Notes under the pieces: generated by a model
The model's input: only the letters and a program-made list of their open reading frames with translations
What the model was told of the DNA's origin: nothing
The model's database searches: none
Shown here: positions 36,673 to 45,477 of the stretch, in pieces
Layout of the letters: every line of letters begins with the position of its first letter
Position numbering within the stretch: the stretch's first letter is position 1
Origin: Chthonomonas calidirosea
Lineage (GTDB): Bacteria; Armatimonadota; Chthonomonadetes; Chthonomonadales; CAJBBX01
DNA length: 64,000 bases
Direction: 5' to 3'
NCBI GenBank assembly: GCA_020722705.1
Contig: DYKI01000001.1
Span: 158,156-222,155, forward strand
Translations under genes and position numbers: made by a program

Positions 36673-38004
36673 TCATTCGGCGCCCTCGGGCACAAGGTGT
36701 CCGAGGGCACCGTCGCCCTCGGCGACATCCAGATGCACCGACACAACCCGCCCAATCAGTGACCGAGGCCCCTGGAAGCGTACGCGAATGTAGTTGGGCG
36801 TGTACCCTGACAGGCCCTCGTGCCCCGCTCCCGGCTCAACCAGCACGTCCATGCAGCGGCCAAGGTACTGCCCCACATAGGCGGCCTGAGCCTGACGCGC
36901 CGCTTCGGCCATCTGTGCGGCTCGCTGCGATCGCACAACATCGGAGACGTGATCCGGATACATCGCGGCAGGCGTCGTAGGACGCTTGGAATACCTGAAC
37001 ACATGGGCCCTGGCAAAGCCGATTTCACGGACAAGGGCCAGCGTTTCTTCGTGCGCCTGGTCGGTTTCTCCAGGGAAGCCGACGAGGATGTCGGTCGTAA
37101 TGCCGAGATCGGGTATCGCCCGTCTGGCTCGAGCACAAAGGTCCGAGTACTGCTCGCGCGTGTACGGACGATTCATTGCACGGAGGACGGCATTGCTGCC
37201 GCTTTGAAGCGGCAGGTGCAGGTGGGCGCAGAACTGGGGCGCACTCGCCGCAACCGCAAGCAGGCGGTCAGTGACCTGGGTCGGTTCAATGGACGAAAGG
37301 CGAACGCGCGCGATGCCCGGGACGGCGCAGATGGCTGTGATGAGGTCAGCCAGACCTGCCGCACTGGGTCCTAGATCTCTCCCGTAGGCGCCGACCAGGA
37401 CACCCGTGACAACGATCTCCCGTCTGCCTTCCGCTGCAGCCTGTCTCACCTCGGCGACGATGTCATCCACGGGCCGCGAGCGAACCGCCCCGCGGGTCAG
37501 CGGCACGGAGCAGTATGTGCAGAACATGTCGCATCCGTCCTGCACCTTGACGAGCGCCCGAGTGCGTCCGGCGCCGGCGCCCGGCTGGTCCGTCGGGTCG
37601 CTCGTGGGGCCGGGTCGCAGATACGGGAAGCGCTCAACAACCGCAAGGGGCACGTCAAGCTTGGCCGCATTGGGTACGACCAGCGCGGCCTCGGGGAATG
37701 ACCGCCCAACGAGGCGTGCCATCTCAACGTCGCAGCCGGTCACCACGAGGACAGCCGATGGGCTGCGTCGAGCGAGCTTATGGATCATCTTGCGCGATTT
37801 CGCCTCGGCGGTGCAGGTGACCGAACACGTGTTGATGACGCAGACGTCCGCCTCGCACTCGCTGTCAACGATACGGAAGCCCAGTCGTTCGAATCCGCGA
37901 CGGATCCGATCCGTTTCGTACAGGTTGACCTTGCAGCCGAGTGTGGTCAGAGCTACGGTTGGAGCTGTACCCTCGGTCCCCGAGTCACGGTGAATCTGCG
38001 CCAC
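36673..38004 (-). CDS. mtaB: tRNA t6A37 methylthiotransferase MtaB
   Basis: This radical-SAM methylthiotransferase converts t6A to ms2t6A at position 37 of ANN-decoding tRNAs. The N-terminal UPF0004 domain has the three cluster-binding Cys in LGCKVN, NTCSVT and VTGCDVE; the radical-SAM motif is GCDMFCTYC; the C-terminus holds a TRAM-like domain. The track begins at 38187, but that extension overlaps the previous gene; GTG 38004 follows AGAAGG by 8 nt and gives a normal 443-residue protein. The start lies 18 nt inside the upstream GH42-like gene, so translation is probably coupled. Confidence 0.9.
   Translation of the reverse strand: MAQIHRDSGTEGTAPTVALTTLGCKVNLYETDRIRRGFERLGFRIVDSECEADVCVINTCSVTCTAEAKSRKMIHKLARRSPSAVLVVTGCDVEMARLVGRSFPEAALVVPNAAKLDVPLAVVERFPYLRPGPTSDPTDQPGAGAGRTRALVKVQDGCDMFCTYCSVPLTRGAVRSRPVDDIVAEVRQAAAEGRREIVVTGVLVGAYGRDLGPSAAGLADLITAICAVPGIARVRLSSIEPTQVTDRLLAVAASAPQFCAHLHLPLQSGSNAVLRAMNRPYTREQYSDLCARARRAIPDLGITTDILVGFPGETDQAHEETLALVREIGFARAHVFRYSKRPTTPAAMYPDHVSDVVRSQRAAQMAEAARQAQAAYVGQYLGRCMDVLVEPGAGHEGLSGYTPNYIRVRFQGPRSLIGRVVSVHLDVAEGDGALGHLVPEGAE
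36682..36708. terminator. Hairpin at convergent ends of the PfkB kinase and mtaB
   Basis: GCCCTCGGGCAC and GTGTCCGAGGGC make a 12-bp stem with one G-U pair and a 3-nt loop. It begins 28 nt after the kinase stop but lies inside the last codons of mtaB, so it could terminate the kinase transcript while being coding on the other strand. Confidence 0.4.
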
Positions 38005-41000
38005 CGGAACTGCCTTCTGAGGAAGGCTTACGCCTTCCGCGGCCTCGGCCGCCTCGTCGCCGTCTGCGTTTGCGTTGGTCCGCAACCGTATCGGGATGCG
38101 ATGCTTCCGGCGCTGCCGGGGATACGTCCGAGGAAAGCGCGGCGGCCAGCTCTTCGCGCAGTTCAGCCACCGCCGCTCCCGGTTCATCGCCGGACGCCGG
38201 CGCGACGATGTCGGTTCGCTCCGCTATCACCAAGTCGGTTCCGGGCTTGGATTCGATCTCCTCAGCCGGCGATGGCACGCTCGCCACGGATCGCCGCGGC
38301 TGCGGCGGACTCGGCTCAGATGGAGTGACGCTCGGCCTGTGGCGGTTTGGATCAAAGCCGAGCTTTCGGATGGCCGCTGCGGTGCCAAAGTAGAACAATC
38401 GGCTGGTCTTCGCTCGGACTGGCGTGCGGTACTCCCGAGCGTCGGGCAAGGATGTGTATCCTTCGGCAAGGTCCAACAGGACAACCCCATCCGGTATTGT
38501 GAGGGTCCTCTGGCCATCCCGAAGCACGTGCATGGACAGCCATCCGTTACCCGCCTGTACATAGTCCTCCGGCGCCCGCGTGTACAGGTGAACGCCTGCG
38601 TAGCGGCACAGCCCCCTCAGCAGCTCCGGCGTCAACGATGGTTCCCCGCAGAACACGCTGTGCCATCCTTCAAAGGAACGAACGACAAGCGATGGCAGAC
38701 CAGTCTGCGCGTACTCGCCGAGGACCGTAATGCCCGGGCTGTCGTCGTCCACATAGAAGGAAGGGCTGAGTCGTTCCTTCGAGCCCAGGCTGCGCCCGTC
38801 GAGAGTCTGAACGATCGGATGGCCGGACACAATGATCCGCGTGCCGATCTCGCTGTTCCAAGGCTGAGGGCGCAAGCTGAGACCGACTGCGTCGGGAGTG
38901 GGCTCGTCGAGAGCAGACCGATCCGTCATCGAGCCGACGGCATACAGCCAGGCCAGCGTCCGTCCGGGAACCCTGAGCCGCTCCTTGACCGCATTCCGTT
39001 CCTCTTCGGACATCCGGTAAGGGTTAAGGAAGACGTAAAGCTTCGCCCCGGTCGGAAAGCTCTTCAGCAGCACGTCGCTCTGAAGGTAGAAGCCTACGGA
39101 TGCACCGCAGCGCAGGAGAGCATCACGACTGCCGCGGATGACCCGCTTGGCCAGCCCGTTGGCGTCAGCAACGTTGCACAGGCTTCGTTCGTCTATGAGC
39201 GCAACGACCTCCGGATCCTGAAAGCGCCGGGTCTTCTGGAACGCGCTCCACGACTCTCCAAACGAACGAATCTGGTTCCAGATCGTGTCCCCGTCGAGCC
39301 ATCCGTCACCCCACAGGTCCATCCATGCCACACCTGTCTGATGCGCCAGTGCGGTGCCGATGCCGCGGCCGTGGACACTCTCAGTGGCTGCTGCGTTCTC
39401 CATTCTCGGGTTGTAGGTGTCTCCGCTCTGAGACACAGGAGCCAGGTGCGTCTTGGTGTCGTCTTCGGATATCCACAACTTGCCGTGTGCTGCGACCGAA
39501 TCGACGGGTACAGGCAGCGCACCCGAGCATCCCGGTGCTCGATCCGAGTACGACAGGGGCCCCGAAAGGATATCAACGGCAGGTGATGCGAGAACTCGGG
39601 CCAGCGCCAGATGCCCTGACCAGGCATGCAAGAACTCCCAGGTGTAGCCGTAGCTGACCGAGACAAGTGCATTGCCGTCCGTCGCAGATTTCACGGCCTC
39701 TGCCAGAGCGAGGATGCGGTCAGCGGTGACATCAGACGTGTACTCCATGAAATCCACCCAACGACGTTCACGCCTCGGATCATAGAACGCCGCTCCTACT
39801 GACGAGGGAGGCTCCGGCGGTATGTTGGCAGTGAAGAACTGGACCGACCCATCGTACCAGGCGGCGCGCAAGGCGACCTCGCTGTCGTTGTACTTGGCGC
39901 GGAGCCATCTGCGGAAGCCTTCCCGATTGGCAAAGGATCGGTCGAAGCCGCCGTCGGCCGGTTGGAACCACTCTCCCCGCTCCAGGTGGTAACCAATGAT
40001 GCGCGCGCCGTAGCTCGTCCGCTGGACATGCTCGATCAGCAAGCGCAGCGACCGGACCGCTTCCGCCCAGAAATGCTCGGAGGCGATGGAGGGCTCATCA
40101 GTCGGCCCGGATTCAAGCGACTGCATCTCCCCTGGATACTGCGACTGCCACGCGGGCATTGGCTGGAAGACGATCCTTGGGATCATGTAAGCGTTGCGGT
40201 CGAAATCCGCCACCCGCTCGATCCGCTCGTCGAGCGCCTGATACACCGTATCGTCTGGAGGCATCGGGCAGACCAGTTCGACAAGCGTCGAGTAGACCTT
40301 GACGCCTGCCTGCGCGGCTCTCCGCATCTGGCTATGAACCCGCGCGACGGACGCATCTTCGCTGACGCTCCCAAAGAAGATGGAGGGCACAACTTCTTCG
40401 CCGTTGATCACCAGCTCGGGAAAGCCGCGGCGAATGGCCACGCGCGCCGTCGTCAGGGTCGGACCGGAGGACTTCGCCGGCTTCGATTCGCGCCGTCGGG
40501 GCGCGGCGGATCGGCCTGAGGGTTTGGCGGCCTTTGCGGTCTCTTCGGCGGTGGTGGCCTCTGCCGACGCGTCGGAAGGCTCAACTGAGCCACGGGGAGC
40601 TGCCTCTGGCTCCGCCTTGTCTGCCTTGGGCCCTCGTCTGCTGCCCTTCACGGCTCGCCGCGAGGCTGGAGCGGGCGTATGGGCCTCCTCCATCGAGCCT
40701 GGCGCTGGAACAGGCTCCGATTCGATCTCCGCATCTTCCGGCTTGACGACCCGTCCTTCTGTGCCGGCCTGATCAGCTATGTTCTCACGAGACGGTGCCG
40801 CCTTGCGAGGGCGACTCCGCCTTGAGCGCGAACGCTTGACGGGTTCCGGGGCGGCCGAATCTGAGGATTCAGCGGAGACCGGCGCTTCAGGAGACGGCAC
40901 AGCGTCTTGCGTGGATGGAGCAGGACTCTCCTGCGACGCTGCCTCCCGTTGGGATTTCGGGACAGTGCTTCGTCTTGATCGTCTGGAACGCGTGGAGGCC

Positions 41001-41113
41001 TTGCGTCGCTCGGCCCCTGGCTCGGACGGCCCATCGCCGGCCGGCGTCGTCGGATCCGCGGCCGTACCGGCAACGGCGACGTCGGCCGTATGCGGGGCCA
41101 ACTCGTCTGTCAT
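37985..41113 (-). CDS. Large GH42-like (beta-galactosidase-type) protein with disordered basic tails
   Basis: The 1042-residue product has three parts. Residues 1 to about 218 are low-complexity, rich in Ala, Pro, Ser, Glu and Arg/Lys clusters (RSRRSRRS, KRSRSRRSRPRK). A central domain of about 700 residues resembles GH42-type barrels: GYHLERGEWFQP with a likely acid/base Glu, KLWISEDDTKTH with a likely nucleophile, and a trimerisation-like domain with SMTDRS. The last 120 residues are again disordered and end RKRRRRRGGRGRGRRKPSSEG. No signal peptide is visible, so it appears cytoplasmic. ATG 41113 follows AGGAGAA. Nucleic-acid binding by the tails is inference. Confidence 0.7.
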   Translation of the reverse strand: MTDELAPHTADVAVAGTAADPTTPAGDGPSEPGAERRKASTRSRRSRRSTVPKSQREAASQESPAPSTQDAVPSPEAPVSAESSDSAAPEPVKRSRSRRSRPRKAAPSRENIADQAGTEGRVVKPEDAEIESEPVPAPGSMEEAHTPAPASRRAVKGSRRGPKADKAEPEAAPRGSVEPSDASAEATTAEETAKAAKPSGRSAAPRRRESKPAKSSGPTLTTARVAIRRGFPELVINGEEVVPSIFFGSVSEDASVARVHSQMRRAAQAGVKVYSTLVELVCPMPPDDTVYQALDERIERVADFDRNAYMIPRIVFQPMPAWQSQYPGEMQSLESGPTDEPSIASEHFWAEAVRSLRLLIEHVQRTSYGARIIGYHLERGEWFQPADGGFDRSFANREGFRRWLRAKYNDSEVALRAAWYDGSVQFFTANIPPEPPSSVGAAFYDPRRERRWVDFMEYTSDVTADRILALAEAVKSATDGNALVSVSYGYTWEFLHAWSGHLALARVLASPAVDILSGPLSYSDRAPGCSGALPVPVDSVAAHGKLWISEDDTKTHLAPVSQSGDTYNPRMENAAATESVHGRGIGTALAHQTGVAWMDLWGDGWLDGDTIWNQIRSFGESWSAFQKTRRFQDPEVVALIDERSLCNVADANGLAKRVIRGSRDALLRCGASVGFYLQSDVLLKSFPTGAKLYVFLNPYRMSEEERNAVKERLRVPGRTLAWLYAVGSMTDRSALDEPTPDAVGLSLRPQPWNSEIGTRIIVSGHPIVQTLDGRSLGSKERLSPSFYVDDDSPGITVLGEYAQTGLPSLVVRSFEGWHSVFCGEPSLTPELLRGLCRYAGVHLYTRAPEDYVQAGNGWLSMHVLRDGQRTLTIPDGVVLLDLAEGYTSLPDAREYRTPVRAKTSRLFYFGTAAAIRKLGFDPNRHRPSVTPSEPSPPQPRRSVASVPSPAEEIESKPGTDLVIAERTDIVAPASGDEPGAAVAELREELAAALSSDVSPAAPEASHPDTVADQRKRRRRRGGRGRGRRKPSSEGSSGGADSP

Positions 41114-41239
41114 GTTGTTCTCCTGGCGAAGAGTGCCGCGCGCCCCGAGATAGGGATGCTGCGAGCGCCTCTTCAGATATCCGTGAGCGCATCGTCCACG
41201 GCGACTCCGTTTCGAGTCTGCCGAGCTCGATGCGCCGGG

Positions 41240-42319
41240 CTAACGCTTGGCCAAGTCCACGACGGTCAGCGTCAGCTCAACCCTGTTCCGACTGGCTATC
41301 AGGAGAGGGTTGTACAGAAAAGGCCGCTTCGGATCCCACAGGCCGGCGCGCTCGATCGCACGCTCTGCCGCCGGGTTCCGTCCGGGCCTCACATCTTGCT
41401 CTGCGTAGGCAAGGACCGTGATCACCTGATCGTTCAGCGGATGGCCCTTGTCAACGACGAACCTGCACTCGTATCGGTCACCGCCTACCGGATCGAGGCC
41501 GAACATCTTGCCGGTTCTGGAGTTTCGCGCGACAAGGACGACCGGCGTGCGCGGCTCAGGCGGCTTCCGAAACGTCACTGAGATCGTGACCTCGCCGCCA
41601 CGCTCCACGATGCCGGGTGTGATCCGCGCCTCCGTGAACGTCAGGTAGTCGGAGCCTATGCTGGAAGCTCCCGGTGTCGCCGCATCCGTGAGTCGAACCG
41701 GGTCGAGCCACGCCACGATGGCGCGTTCGTTGCGACCATTGGCGCTGTACACCTCTTCCTGCATCCAGTACACTCTGCCGAGCGCGACCGCATCGTTATG
41801 GCGGTCCGACACAACCTTGATGGCCAGCACCCCCGGAGAGGTCCGCTTCAGGCTTCCGCGCCGCATGCCGGTACCCGTGACGATATCAACGATGCTGCTC
41901 GCGATCCCAACGGCGGCGCCGATGCCGGCCTTCGTCCAGGGGTCCGAAGTGGTCGCCAGGGAACTTGCGGCGCGAAGGCCCGCTTTGAGTGGCCCGGAGG
42001 CGAGGTTGCCGCCAAAGCCAACGAGTGAGTTGACGCTGCGTGACACGGTGTGCAGGAAGCCGCCCTTTCGACGCGTCAGATTCAGCGCACTGCGTGGAAT
42101 GGTGATAGTGTACTCACCGTTCTGATCTGTTCGAACGTAATCAACAACCCTGTTCTTGGCGTCGTATACGGCAACAGTGGCGTTCGGAACCGGTCGCCCG
42201 CCCACATCCGTGACTCGCCCCGTCGCCCACACGAACTCCTCGGCGCAGGCCGAGCACGTCATGACAAGCGAAAGTGCGGCCAAGAAAAAGGTCCGCGATC
42301 TGAATGGAAGCAATATCAT
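41240..42319 (-). CDS. Secreted protein with carboxypeptidase-regulatory-like domain
   Basis: The 359-residue product starts at ATG 42319 with a signal peptide (MILLPFRSRTFFLAALSLVMTCSACA). An Ig-like regulatory domain follows (GRVTDVGGRPVPNATVAVYDAKNRVVDYVRTDQNGEYTI), the fold found in CarboxypepD_reg modules. A Gly/Ala-rich middle resembles a membrane-associated stretch (AGIGAAVGIASSIVDIV), and the C-terminus is beta-rich. The longer track ORF (start 42730) runs through a tRNA and is not real. It is separated from the GH42-like gene by 126 nt. Function unknown; a surface or periplasmic role is likely. Confidence 0.7.
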   Translation of the reverse strand: MILLPFRSRTFFLAALSLVMTCSACAEEFVWATGRVTDVGGRPVPNATVAVYDAKNRVVDYVRTDQNGEYTITIPRSALNLTRRKGGFLHTVSRSVNSLVGFGGNLASGPLKAGLRAASSLATTSDPWTKAGIGAAVGIASSIVDIVTGTGMRRGSLKRTSPGVLAIKVVSDRHNDAVALGRVYWMQEEVYSANGRNERAIVAWLDPVRLTDAATPGASSIGSDYLTFTEARITPGIVERGGEVTISVTFRKPPEPRTPVVLVARNSRTGKMFGLDPVGGDRYECRFVVDKGHPLNDQVITVLAYAEQDVRPGRNPAAERAIERAGLWDPKRPFLYNPLLIASRNRVELTLTVVDLAKR

Positions 42320-42391
42320 CAGGAGTTCCGACGTCTCGGGGTCAAGCGGGGTTACGGACCATAGCCGACCTATGCAGACCCCGTGACACCA

Positions 42392-42416
42392 CAAGGGTCC
42401 CGTAAGCGGACCCTTG
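42392..42416 (-). terminator. Hairpin terminator downstream of the tRNA
   Basis: CAAGGGTCC and GGACCCTTG are a perfect 9-bp inverted repeat with a 7-nt loop, 11 nt past the 3' end of the minus-strand tRNA. The T content after it is weak. It also precedes the secreted-protein gene. Confidence 0.55.
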
Positions 42417-42427
42417 AAAGGACGGAG

Positions 42428-42501
42428 TAGCGGGAGAGGGACTCGAACCCTCGACCTAACGATTATGAGCCGTTCGCTCTGACCGACTGAGCTATCCCGC
42501 C
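42428..42501 (-). tRNA. tRNA with CAT anticodon (Met elongator or Ile2)
   Basis: On the minus strand the sequence folds as a 74-nt tRNA: acceptor GGCGGGA/TCCCGCT with a G-U at 1:72, D-arm GCTC/GAGC, anticodon arm AACGG-CTCATAA-TCGTT and T-arm GAGGG-TTCGAGT-CCCTC, discriminator A, CCA not encoded. The anticodon is CAT. The three G-C pairs of initiator tRNA are absent, so it is either elongator Met or the lysidine-modified Ile2 species; sequence alone does not decide. A strong promoter and terminator flank it. Confidence 0.9.
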
Positions 42502-42511
42502 GGAACAGCCT

Positions 42512-42541
42512 ATTATACTGGCAGCGCGCTGTGGGTGTCAA
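42512..42541 (-). promoter_or_regulatory. Consensus promoter of the tRNA(CAT)
   Basis: On the minus strand, TTGACA (42536-42541) and TATAAT (42512-42517) are both perfect consensus, with an 18-nt spacer. The tRNA begins about 10 nt downstream of the -10 box. Confidence 0.85.
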
Positions 42542-42547
42542 ACAGCA

Positions 42548-42579
42548 TCGGCGGTGCGACCTCTGCATCGCACCGCCGA
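42548..42579 (-). terminator. Terminator of the Spy-like gene
   Basis: A perfect 12-bp stem TCGGCGGTGCGA / TCGCACCGCCGA with an 8-nt loop lies 24 nt past the stop of the minus-strand Spy-like gene. It isolates that gene from the tRNA promoter just beyond it. Confidence 0.65.
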
Positions 42580-42603
42580 CGTCTGCTAGCTGCTCGCAAG
42601 CCC

Positions 42604-43134
42604 TTATTTCTTGAGCGGGCAGTTGGGGTTGGGTCCCGAACCGTCTCTCAATCGGAGTCCGTTCCCGCGCATGCCGCCCCGGCCATAGCCGAAACCACAT
42701 CCCCCCATGCGAGAACCGGTGCCGTCGCACACACCGTACGGAGCAGGGATCCCCATCTCACGGATAAGCTTCTCATTTGCCGTCGTCAGTTTGGAGAGCT
42801 CTGCTCGATGAGCGGCAATGGCCTGCTCACGCTTGGCAATCTCAGCCGGCGCACCGCCCTTCGCCTTCAGATCAGCGATCTCCCAGTTCAGCTTACGGAT
42901 ACTCGCGTGCAGGTCGGTCACCGACCGGACGAAAGCCGTCTGCTCCGGCGTGGTCGGGTTGACACGTGCCCACCAGCCTCCGGCTCCGCGGCCCATACCC
43001 TGGCCCATTCCCGCACCGTAACGCGGTCCTCCAAGAGCCAGTCCACACCGTCCACGCCCCTGTCCAACAGCAGGCAGGGCGATCACAACTGCGAGCGATG
43101 CAGCGGCTGCGGCCGCCATCAGTCCTTTTCTCAT
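42604..43134 (-). CDS. Secreted Spy/ZraP-like Gly/Met-rich protein
   Basis: The 176-residue protein has a signal peptide (MRKGLMAAAAAASLAVVIALPAVG). A Gly-rich segment (GAGMGQGMGRGAGGW) follows, then a helical hairpin with TPEQTAFVRSVTDLHASIRKLNWEIADLKAKG and EIAKREQAIAAHRAELSKL, the pattern of periplasmic Spy/CpxP/ZraP-type proteins. The tail is Gly/Cys-rich (GSRMGGCGFGYGRGGMRG), which might bind metal. GGAGG stands before ATG 43134. It follows the RseB-like gene with a 120-nt gap, on the same strand as the RND/sigma block. Role as an envelope chaperone or metal-binding protein is inferred. Confidence 0.75.
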   Translation of the reverse strand: MRKGLMAAAAAASLAVVIALPAVGQGRGRCGLALGGPRYGAGMGQGMGRGAGGWWARVNPTTPEQTAFVRSVTDLHASIRKLNWEIADLKAKGGAPAEIAKREQAIAAHRAELSKLTTANEKLIREMGIPAPYGVCDGTGSRMGGCGFGYGRGGMRGNGLRLRDGSGPNPNCPLKK

Positions 43135-43254
43135 CGCCTTTCCTCCTTGGTCCCCTGATCTTCACAGATCCTGGTTGCTGCACTCAGGACGACGACGCGG
43201 GCGTTCGGTTCCCGGAAGCATATCCGGCTTACTGCGATGGATTGCCGTGCGCAG

Positions 43255-44307
43255 TCAGGGGAGGCTCTTGACGACCCGGACGAGTTCCGCCGCGGCAATG
43301 TCGCCGATGGCTATGTATGCCGCGCTCCGACTTGTATAGGTGACGATGGATTGCTGCACGCTCTCCTGGGAGGTCGTCGCACCGACGGCGTCAACGCCCG
43401 CTCTCCGGCCGAACCGATGCGGTCCAGCGCCACGGCCCCTTCCGCGTGGGCCTCCAACACCCGCTCCACCCGGCCTTGCCCCACGCACAAAGACGGTGAA
43501 CGACGCCAGTCCGTCGCTGTATCGGACTGCCGGCGTCTTGAAGCCGCCCCCTGTGGTCATGACCCCATAGGTCGTCACGCGGTAACCCGGGGGAAGATGC
43601 GACGGTATCGGAACGGAGCGCCCCGTCTCAACTTCGACGGCCCTGGCCGATGGCATAGAAGCAAACGACCCCGGACCGACCATCCCCGTGGCGGGCGAGG
43701 CCCCCTTAGGCGGGGTGAAGTCCGAGGCTCTCTGCTGAGCAAATGTGACCGACAGGAACTCGGTCAGCGATCGGCGTCGTCCATCGGGCGCGAATAGCTC
43801 GTCGCGCAGGACAAGGCCGGTGACATTGTCCACCCAGAGGAGCCTCGACGGGTTGTAAGGGTAGCGTGCCGCCACCTTGACCTGCGTGGCCTTGCGTCCA
43901 ATGGCGCGAACCTCACCGATCACCGACACACGGTAGTTCGTCACAATCTGACGAGCGGTGGCCGCCGGATCGCCCGACTTGACCGCCGGAAGGATATGGA
44001 ATGCCCCCCCGGGGCTCTTCTGGTACGTCGCGTTGGCGGTCTGCAGGAGGACAAGGCCCTTGCCTGATCCTTTCTCGAAGGAGCGCCGCATCGCTCCCTT
44101 GCCGTCGGCGCTCACACGAACTTCGGTCTCAACCGAGCCGGTCTTCGTGCTCACGATGGTTCGTTGACGCCCCTCAAAGGGCCGTCGAGGGCCGGTCAAC
44201 GCCTTGGTCAGCCACGTGAGCGCCCGATTGGCTGGTGCGGCAGAAGACGGCACCGGACCCAGCACCAGAGCTGCCGCAAGGATAATGCCTAACCGTGCCG
44301 GTGCCAC
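43255..44307 (-). CDS. MucB/RseB-like periplasmic sensor
   Basis: The 350-residue product starts at GTG 44307 after GAGGGGG. A signal peptide (LGIILAAALVLGPVPSSAA) is followed by a two-domain layout like MucB/RseB: an N-terminal LolA-like half with EGRQRTIVSTKTGSVETEVRV, YNPSRLLWVDNVTGLVLRDELF, and a smaller C-terminal half starting after the GPGSFASMPSARAVEV linker (GYRVTTYGVMTTGG). RseB-type proteins bind anti-sigma factors and sense mislocalised lipids or lipoproteins. Immediately upstream are the anti-sigma and ECF sigma genes, which supports this reading. The C-terminal helical part has a Gly/Arg-rich insert (GGAGVGGPRGRGRGAG). Confidence 0.78.
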   Translation of the reverse strand: MAPARLGIILAAALVLGPVPSSAAPANRALTWLTKALTGPRRPFEGRQRTIVSTKTGSVETEVRVSADGKGAMRRSFEKGSGKGLVLLQTANATYQKSPGGAFHILPAVKSGDPAATARQIVTNYRVSVIGEVRAIGRKATQVKVAARYPYNPSRLLWVDNVTGLVLRDELFAPDGRRRSLTEFLSVTFAQQRASDFTPPKGASPATGMVGPGSFASMPSARAVEVETGRSVPIPSHLPPGYRVTTYGVMTTGGGFKTPAVRYSDGLASFTVFVRGARPGGAGVGGPRGRGRGAGPHRFGRRAGVDAVGATTSQESVQQSIVTYTSRSAAYIAIGDIAAAELVRVVKSLP

Positions 44308-44340
44308 CGTACCCCCTCATCCGCGATACACACTGCCCGA

Positions 44341-44793
44341 TTACCGCGCATCTTGACCCTCGTACATCCATGCGACTACGCGGTTGGGATCGGCGGTTTG
44401 GTCGGCAACCGCAAGCAGCATGTGGGCTTCGCCGAACGCCGCGTCAGGCACTGGATTGGAATCTGCTCGTTGGGCAGCCTCAGGGGCGCCGGCGAACACC
44501 ATCCAAGCGGCAGCTCCCAGGGCCGCGGCAGATGCCATCGCCGGCGCAAGCCACAGCCGAACCGAACGCCGTCGCCTGGCCGCGTGCGCAGCTTTCACCT
44601 GAGCCCAGGACGGCACACGCACCTCCGCCTTCGGCAATGCGCTCAGCGCTTTGCTGAGCCTCTCATCTGCATCGGCCACTCTCCGGCAGGAAGCGCAGCC
44701 GGCAATGTGCGCCGCGAACGCGGCTTCCTCGGCATCGGTGAGGGTGCCCGCTTGACGCTCCAAGAGCCTCTCCTGAACCTCAGCGCATTCCAT
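44341..44793 (-). CDS. Zinc-finger anti-sigma factor
   Basis: This 150-residue single-pass membrane protein has an N-terminal zf-HC2-type motif (MECAEVQERLLER...HIAGCASCRR), the ZAS zinc-binding anti-sigma domain. A basic stretch follows, then a membrane helix LWLAPAMASAAALGAAAWMVFAG. The C-terminal 40 residues would be periplasmic. ATG 44793 follows GGAGG; the track's earlier start is not needed. It lies 32 nt after the ECF sigma gene, the standard arrangement in which it holds the sigma factor at the membrane. The RseB-like product downstream could modulate it. Confidence 0.88.
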   Translation of the reverse strand: MECAEVQERLLERQAGTLTDAEEAAFAAHIAGCASCRRVADADERLSKALSALPKAEVRVPSWAQVKAAHAARRRRSVRLWLAPAMASAAALGAAAWMVFAGAPEAAQRADSNPVPDAAFGEAHMLLAVADQTADPNRVVAWMYEGQDAR

Positions 44794-44825
44794 TTGTCTG
44801 CCTCCTTGCCGTGCGGGCATCAGAC

Positions 44826-45446
44826 CTATGCCTCAATCCACTGCGCCAGCGCTTCGCGCAAGCGAGCGCGTCCGCGCGACAGCCGCGATTTGACCGTACC
44901 TGCCGGCACACCCAGAAGCTTGGCCATCTCCGCAACGTCCATCTGTTCCAGATGATGCATCACAACGGCTTCGCGAAACTCAAGCGGAAGAGCGGCGATC
45001 GCCGCCGTCAGTGCGTCTTCCATAGAACGCTGCATCACCAACCTGGCCGGATCGAGTGACACGTCACCGGGCTCCGCCGTATCATCCTCCGAGCCATCGG
45101 CACGCGCGCGCAGATCACCGAACGATAACCACGGCTTCCGTTTCCTTGCCTTTGCTCGGTCACGAACCTCATTGACTACAGTCCTGTAGAGCCATGCGAG
45201 CAGCGCCTGTCCGTCTCGAATGCGGTTCAGACTGGCATGCGCGCGCACAAACGCCAGTTGCGCTATGTCCTCAGCATCATCATGGTTGCCGTGAAGTCTC
45301 AGCGCGAGGTTCACGACCCTGGCGTAGTGCCGACGAAACAGAACGTCGAACGCATGTTCGTCGCCTCCACGCGCAGACGCGACGAGTTCGGCATCGGAAG
45401 CCGACGGTTCCGATCCGACTTCAGCGGCTGCCATCTGCATGGACAT
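44826..45446 (-). CDS. ECF RNA polymerase sigma factor (SigE/RpoE type)
   Basis: This 206-residue ECF sigma has region 2 (FDVLFRRHYARVVNLALRLHGNHDDAEDIAQLAFVRA) and region 4 (ALPLEFREAVVMHHLEQMDVAEMAKLLGVPAGTVKSRLSRGRARLREAL). It directs RNA polymerase to envelope-stress promoters when freed from the anti-sigma factor encoded next. The spacer between regions is long and charged (RKRKPWLSFGDLRARADGSEDD). The N-terminal start is uncertain because three in-frame ATG codons are close together; 45446 is the earliest. Confidence 0.92.
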   Translation of the reverse strand: MSMQMAAAEVGSEPSASDAELVASARGGDEHAFDVLFRRHYARVVNLALRLHGNHDDAEDIAQLAFVRAHASLNRIRDGQALLAWLYRTVVNEVRDRAKARKRKPWLSFGDLRARADGSEDDTAEPGDVSLDPARLVMQRSMEDALTAAIAALPLEFREAVVMHHLEQMDVAEMAKLLGVPAGTVKSRLSRGRARLREALAQWIEA

Positions 45447-45477
45447 GGCGATGTTTGCTCGCGTTGCTTTCCCTAAC

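Noticed and set aside
38075-39586. 503-residue plus-strand ORF
   Set aside because: It is antisense to the GH42-like gene. The long length reflects high GC, not coding potential.
42320-42730. Upstream extension of the 496-residue minus-strand ORF
   Set aside because: It would read through the tRNA, its promoter and two hairpins. The signal-peptide start at ATG 42319 is the real one.
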